A stretch of 64,000 nucleotides of DNA from Olivibacter jilunii (GTDB lineage Bacteria; Bacteroidota; Bacteroidia; Sphingobacteriales; Sphingobacteriaceae), in NCBI RefSeq assembly GCF_900607235.1, contig NZ_LR027849.1, positions 558,001 through 622,000 of the forward strand, read 5' to 3'. Each line of letters starts with the position of its first letter. The stretch's first letter is position 1. The notes beneath the pieces are model-generated. The model had not been told where the DNA came from. It did no database searches and saw nothing but the letters and a program-made list of their open reading frames with translations. A program made the position numbers and the translations under genes. Positions 60,713 to 64,000 of the stretch are shown here, piece after piece.

Positions 60713-61618
60713 TCATTGCTTTAAGCCTTTGCTCTTGGCAGGCGGCCTACCGAAGTGTTGCAGCCAGTCGTTCAGGTCGCCGTGGTTTTTGTACAGCGCG
60801 CGCAGATCGGTATAGCCGAGCTCCAGTTCGAGTGCAAAACGGGTGTAGTTATCGCCTCCCTTTCCGTTATCGAGGAAGAGGTTTTTATGGGTATGGCTTT
60901 CCATAAAAGGGCGGGCGCGCTCGAACATTCCGAGTGTATTGAGGATGACGTAATCGTGCTTCAATTCCGGCCGGGCTTTCATGATGGTCTCATAGCTGAG
61001 AAAGTTGAAAAAGCCTTCAAAAACATTGACGGAATCCTGGCCGTTGCGGATGGTGGTTATGTCCTTGGGATAGCTGGCCACCTTCATGTAAGGGTTGCGT
61101 ATTTCCCAGGCGCCGGAATCATTCTGCATGCCGATGCCGTAGTATTCCTTTTCACCGATGCGGAAGGTTACTTCCCGGCAATAATGTGATGCAATTTCGC
61201 GGTCAATGCGGCGCTCGTTCAGATATTTTAATAGGGGGTAGCGGGTGATAAACCTGTCGGTAATAATTTCGACTTTATTTTCGGGAGTCTCTACGATCTT
61301 TTTTTCGCGGGCGGTATCCTGATGAAAAAGAAAATAGTTTTCGTTTGCCATTTTCATAAATTCACCGACCGTGCACTTGTGAAATCTGATGGCGAAGTCA
61401 ATGAGGTTGCCGCCGATATGCATCCCGTGATCGAACCAGCAGTTATTCTTCCGGTCTACTTTAAAAGAGGCGGAATTTTCATCGCGGAGAGGCGAGAGAT
61501 ACCAATAGTCATTGCCACGGATTCTGGTGGGCTTATAGCCAATGCTTTCCAGATAATCCACCAAATCCCTTTCTTTCAGTTTCCTTATTTTTTCTTTAAA
61601 CTCGTAGTCCATGCGCAC
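60713..61618 (-). CDS. primase-like protein with degenerate CHC2 finger and Toprim domain
   Basis: A 301-aa protein of the conjugative-element primase-like family. The N-terminal region (LKERDLVDYLESIGYKP, then YWYLSPLRDENSASF, then CWFDHGMHIGGNLIDF) follows the CHC2 finger pattern, but most zinc Cys are replaced, so zinc is probably not bound. The Toprim domain has VFEGFFNF near 202 and LFLDNGKGGDN near 247, where the usual DxD is DxG. The catalytic role is therefore doubtful. It may start at M3. It is upstream of the oriT/mob region on the same strand. Confidence 0.75.
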   Translation of the reverse strand: MRMDYEFKEKIRKLKERDLVDYLESIGYKPTRIRGNDYWYLSPLRDENSASFKVDRKNNCWFDHGMHIGGNLIDFAIRFHKCTVGEFMKMANENYFLFHQDTAREKKIVETPENKVEIITDRFITRYPLLKYLNERRIDREIASHYCREVTFRIGEKEYYGIGMQNDSGAWEIRNPYMKVASYPKDITTIRNGQDSVNVFEGFFNFLSYETIMKARPELKHDYVILNTLGMFERARPFMESHTHKNLFLDNGKGGDNYTRFALELELGYTDLRALYKNHGDLNDWLQHFGRPPAKSKGLKQ

Positions 61619-61710
61619 AATTCCTTTTCACATTACCAATATGGATCGATCTAACCATTCAGTGGGAAATGTATCCCGGTTCAACGCCCCGTTTTCCCGC
61701 AGGGGTGATC

Positions 61711-62325
61711 CTATGGCGATAGCCCTTTACCGATTGGTTTACCGTTTTTTTCAACAGGAGCATATTGAGGTGCTTTTAGACCGGCCAGCTGCCATACCGA
61801 TTGCGGAATATTGGTGTTGAGCAGCTGCTCACCCGGTCTGAGTTCCGCGACGATCCGCTCACGGATGATACGCGCCAGTTCATTGAAGAGCAGGGGATTT
61901 TCCAGAAGCCGGAAAAGCGGGGGAGAAGGCAACAGCAGGGAAAAAACACTGCTACCGGGTTTACCATAGACCAGGTGGGTCCGTTGGTACCGTTCCGTAC
62001 CGAGGTTGGTTACTTTGACCGCCGGCCGGGTAATATGCTCCTGTACAAGCCGTTCGATCGTTCCTTCGATGGTGGGCATGTTGAGCTGCTTGCCCTTACG
62101 CCGGGCAGGAAGATCCCGGTAAGGCTCCTGTAATGCGGTAGCTGTCCAATGGAGGAGTTTGCGTCCATACTCATCTACAGGATCGATGCTTAGCTTACCG
62201 GTAATCCCGTCTTTTTCGCAATTGGCCGCATGTTTGCCCTCAATGAACACCCTACCTTCATAAGGGCTTGTGATTGCATCGCGGGGAATGGATTTAAAGA
62301 CGATATTTTTTACTTCTATTTTCAT
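61711..62325 (-). CDS. tandem paralogue 1 of an unknown element family, 204 aa
   Basis: The first of four tandem related genes. It starts MKIEVKNIVFKSIPRD, an N-terminal beta strand shared with copy 2 (MKIEVKNLDFKKL). The shared C-terminal signature is LLNTNIPQSVWQLAGLKAPQY. The middle has YGKPGSSVFSLLLPSPPL. The function is unknown; there are no catalytic motifs. The repeated family suggests a structural or DNA-handling role for the element, not demonstrated. Confidence 0.65.
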   Translation of the reverse strand: MKIEVKNIVFKSIPRDAITSPYEGRVFIEGKHAANCEKDGITGKLSIDPVDEYGRKLLHWTATALQEPYRDLPARRKGKQLNMPTIEGTIERLVQEHITRPAVKVTNLGTERYQRTHLVYGKPGSSVFSLLLPSPPLFRLLENPLLFNELARIIRERIVAELRPGEQLLNTNIPQSVWQLAGLKAPQYAPVEKNGKPIGKGLSP

Positions 62326-62337
62326 GATGGCTGTTCT

Positions 62338-62961
62338 TTATCGCAGTTTTTTTCCCTGTCTGTGTTCTTTTTTTTCTTCCTTTAGGTGACGGTAACCGGC
62401 AACGGTCAAGCCTGCTTTATCCAGAATATGATCGGGAATGTTCGTGTTGAGTACGCGATCCTCTTTTCCCATCCGGGGCATTACCTCCTTTTGGAGGATT
62501 TCAATGACTTTGAACCAGGCCAAGGGATCGTTCAGCAGCATGGATAGGGGAGGTGTCGTTGCTACCTTTGTCACCTGTCCGATCAATCGGCCGAAAAGAA
62601 TGCTATTATCCTGAATGGCTTTGACCCGTGCTGCCTGGGAATTGATGGCTTCCTGCAACACTTTCCGGTGTTTTTCGGCGACACGGTCTTCAATTGCTGA
62701 CAGGAGGGAAGGCCATGCCGGCGAACTTTTGCCCAAAGCATCTCCCGTCAAATTTTTGGCCGCCGGGCCACCGTAGAATTTCTCCGCCTCCAGTATCAGG
62801 AAATGTCCCTGCTGACTGGTCGGATAGTAATGCAGGCCGCTCCAGTTCTTGATAATCATTCCGGCGCCCGTACCTTTAATAAGGAGATCGCCTATATAGT
62901 TGGAAGTCCGGTAATCTTCTGTGAGTTTCTTAAAATCCAAATTTTTTACTTCAATTTTCAT
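62338..62961 (-). CDS. tandem paralogue 2, 207 aa
   Basis: The second copy. The N-terminus MKIEVKNLDFKKLTEDYRTS is close to copy 1. The C-terminal signature is VLNTNIPDHILDKAGLTVAGYR. It has a Lys/Arg-rich tail (EEKKEHRQGKKLR). The gap to copy 1 is 12 bases, so they are translationally close. Confidence 0.65.
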   Translation of the reverse strand: MKIEVKNLDFKKLTEDYRTSNYIGDLLIKGTGAGMIIKNWSGLHYYPTSQQGHFLILEAEKFYGGPAAKNLTGDALGKSSPAWPSLLSAIEDRVAEKHRKVLQEAINSQAARVKAIQDNSILFGRLIGQVTKVATTPPLSMLLNDPLAWFKVIEILQKEVMPRMGKEDRVLNTNIPDHILDKAGLTVAGYRHLKEEKKEHRQGKKLR

Positions 62962-63040
62962 AGCCTATACGTTAATTCACAGCCCATCGAGCAAATAGTT
63001 CCTATCTAATGATGCCGTAGTAATGCATGAGATAACAGGT

Positions 63041-63685
63041 TTATTTTCTTTGCCCACGGTTTACTTTTCTTTCCTGCTTTCCTTCTTCTTCTATCGACAA
63101 TTCATATAACAGGCGAGAGTGATCGACACCGGCCTGCTTCAGCACCGTAAACGGAATGTTGGGATTCAGGATCACCTCGCCATCTGCCATCTTGGGCAGT
63201 ACCTGTTGCTGTATGAAGTGGGCGAGTTCCTGATGATGTTGCCGGTTGACCAACACATCTACCAAGGGGATATCGGTCGGAACAGCGGCATATTTTTTAA
63301 AGGGGATTCCGTAAAGAATGGCGCGGTTGGCAGCATAGTAAAGTTTGATGGACATTTCACTGAGCTGCGTCCGCAATTTCCGGTCATAGATAGCTTCCAC
63401 CTGACGGTCGATTTCGGCGGTTAAATGAGGATAGGGCAAGGGGTCCGCTGCCTTTTGAGCCAGCTCACCCGTATCAGGTGAAATACGTTTTAAGTGATTT
63501 TCGGCAGCCTGCAGGAGCTGACCGGAGCTATCTTTTTTAGATATAATCATGGTTTGGCTATTTTCACCCCCATTCAGGAAGGCTCCGGCCAATAGATGAT
63601 CAACATAGAACTTGCCGGCAAAGGTCGGCATCGGACCGCCCCATGTCGGGGTAATCATTACATCTTTCACATTAATCTCCATCAC
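63041..63685 (-). CDS. tandem paralogue 3, 214 aa
   Basis: The third copy, with C-terminal signature ILNPNIPFTVLKQAGVDHSR, YGIPFKKYAAVPTDIPL in the middle and a basic tail. The N-terminus MMEINVKDVMITPTW is the most diverged. The start could be M2 (MEINVKDV), which lines up with copies 1 and 2. Confidence 0.65.
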   Translation of the reverse strand: MMEINVKDVMITPTWGGPMPTFAGKFYVDHLLAGAFLNGGENSQTMIISKKDSSGQLLQAAENHLKRISPDTGELAQKAADPLPYPHLTAEIDRQVEAIYDRKLRTQLSEMSIKLYYAANRAILYGIPFKKYAAVPTDIPLVDVLVNRQHHQELAHFIQQQVLPKMADGEVILNPNIPFTVLKQAGVDHSRLLYELSIEEEGKQERKVNRGQRK

Positions 63686-63719
63686 TTCTATCCATTAATA
63701 ATTCCTGATTTATTTTAGT

Positions 63720-64000
63720 TTACAGCCAGTGACCGCGCCTGCGCGAACGTTTCAGATCTTTTTTAACTTCTTCAGCTTCACTTACGCGGTATTGTTCCGG
63801 GCGGAGTCCGGCCTTTTGCAGAATTTCGGCGGGAATGTTCGTGTTTAAGATCATGTCCCACTCTCCGAGTTTAGGTAATATATCCCGGCGGATGGCCGTA
63901 GCAACGGGTTCATGTAATAAGGGGTTGGCACGGATTGCATCAAAGGAAGGTGAAATGCGGTCCATGTTTACGAAATACATGCCCGGTACACCATAAATGA
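63720..64000 (-). CDS. tandem paralogue 4, 5'-truncated by the right window edge
   Basis: Only the C-terminal ~93 residues are in the window. The frame stays open upstream of the Met at 63980 (it reads ...IYGVPGMYFVNMD), matching the YGxP segment of the other copies, so the Met is not the start. It carries the family signature ILNTNIPAEILQKAGLRPEQYR and a basic tail. Confidence 0.7.
   Translation of the reverse strand, partial: IYGVPGMYFVNMDRISPSFDAIRANPLLHEPVATAIRRDILPKLGEWDMILNTNIPAEILQKAGLRPEQYRVSEAEEVKKDLKRSRRRGHWL

Noticed and set aside
56807-61189. Long plus-strand ORFs opposite the mob genes (for example 59531-60352 and 57944-58402)
   Set aside because: GC-rich coding strands leave long open antisense frames; the minus-strand relaxase and coupling protein carry full motifs.
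1-64000. CRISPR array, rRNA, tRNA or intact IS element
   Set aside because: No array of regular repeats, no recognisable tRNA cloverleaf or rRNA sequence, and no transposase gene was seen anywhere in the window.

Overview
The window looks like a chromosomal stretch of a Bacteroidota bacterium, most likely a Chitinophagaceae-type organism. The grounds are two SusC/RagA TonB-dependent receptors with STN domains, a SusD lipoprotein, ECF sigma/FecR anti-sigma pairs with C-terminal DUF4974 domains, short DUF6520-like secreted peptides, and a Bacteroidota-type MobB/VirD4 mobilisation module. No rRNA, tRNA, CRISPR array or intact insertion sequence was recognised. Assignments come from reading motifs; no database search was possible.

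Layout. (1) 0-3 kb: the tail of a mini-FecR (DUF4974) gene and two small minus-strand genes of mobile-element type sharing a duplicated ~75-bp upstream element. (2) 3-12 kb, plus strand, AT-rich: a class III-like lanthionine synthetase (LanKC, lyase-kinase-cyclase) whose cyclase lacks most zinc ligands, preceded by an unknown 406-aa protein and an unlisted 41-aa ORF. It is followed by an unusual FAD-oxidoreductase/GT-C membrane glycosyltransferase fusion, a thioredoxin-like lipoprotein, and two tandemly duplicated secreted peptides with an invariant Cys-Cys spacing and a shared STAKT-x3-C motif. (3) 12-23.5 kb, minus strand: a five-gene SusC-SusD-thioredoxin-GH2-S9 peptidase operon convergent with the LanKC cluster, with a strong terminator between them. 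S9 prolyl oligopeptidases are known leader proteases for some class III lanthipeptides, so the adjacency may be functional or may simply be the SusCD operon.

(4) 24-34.2 kb, plus strand, higher GC: a regulatory stack of two complete ECF sigma/FecR pairs, a mini-FecR lacking its central FecR domain, a pseudo-receiver in which the phospho-acceptor Asp is replaced by His, and a separate winged-helix protein. It ends in a SusC with two tandem STN domains, followed by a third small Cys-rich secreted peptide. (5) 34.4-39.8 kb: an error-prone translesion cassette (DinB, DnaE with a degenerate PHP domain, SRAP/YedK, small partner) whose promoter overlaps two exact 17-bp direct repeats.

(6) 40-51.4 kb: a defence-island-like cluster made of a DUF262 / DUF3696 AAA ATPase / unknown three-gene operon, a HEPN-motif protein, a Schlafen-like AlbA_2 protein and a 1272-aa STAND NTPase with an N-terminal PD-(D/E)xK nuclease (Avs-like architecture). 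(7) 51.5-54.6 kb: an overlapping three-gene operon of a membrane protein, a trypsin-like protease and an exported beta-barrel-like protein. (8) 55-64 kb, minus strand: a conjugative/mobilisable element core with ParB-like module repeats, VirD4-type coupling protein, relaxase, relaxosome protein, a possible oriT, a degenerate primase-like Toprim protein, and four tandem paralogues of an unknown family, the last running off the right edge. Regions 5 to 8 read as the cargo and backbone of one integrative element, but no att site was found.

The best candidates for something new are the LanKC / FAD-GT fusion / thioredoxin / duplicated-peptide cluster, the tandem-STN SusC with its multi-FecR regulatory stack, and the DUF262-DUF3696-unknown operon with its HEPN neighbour.
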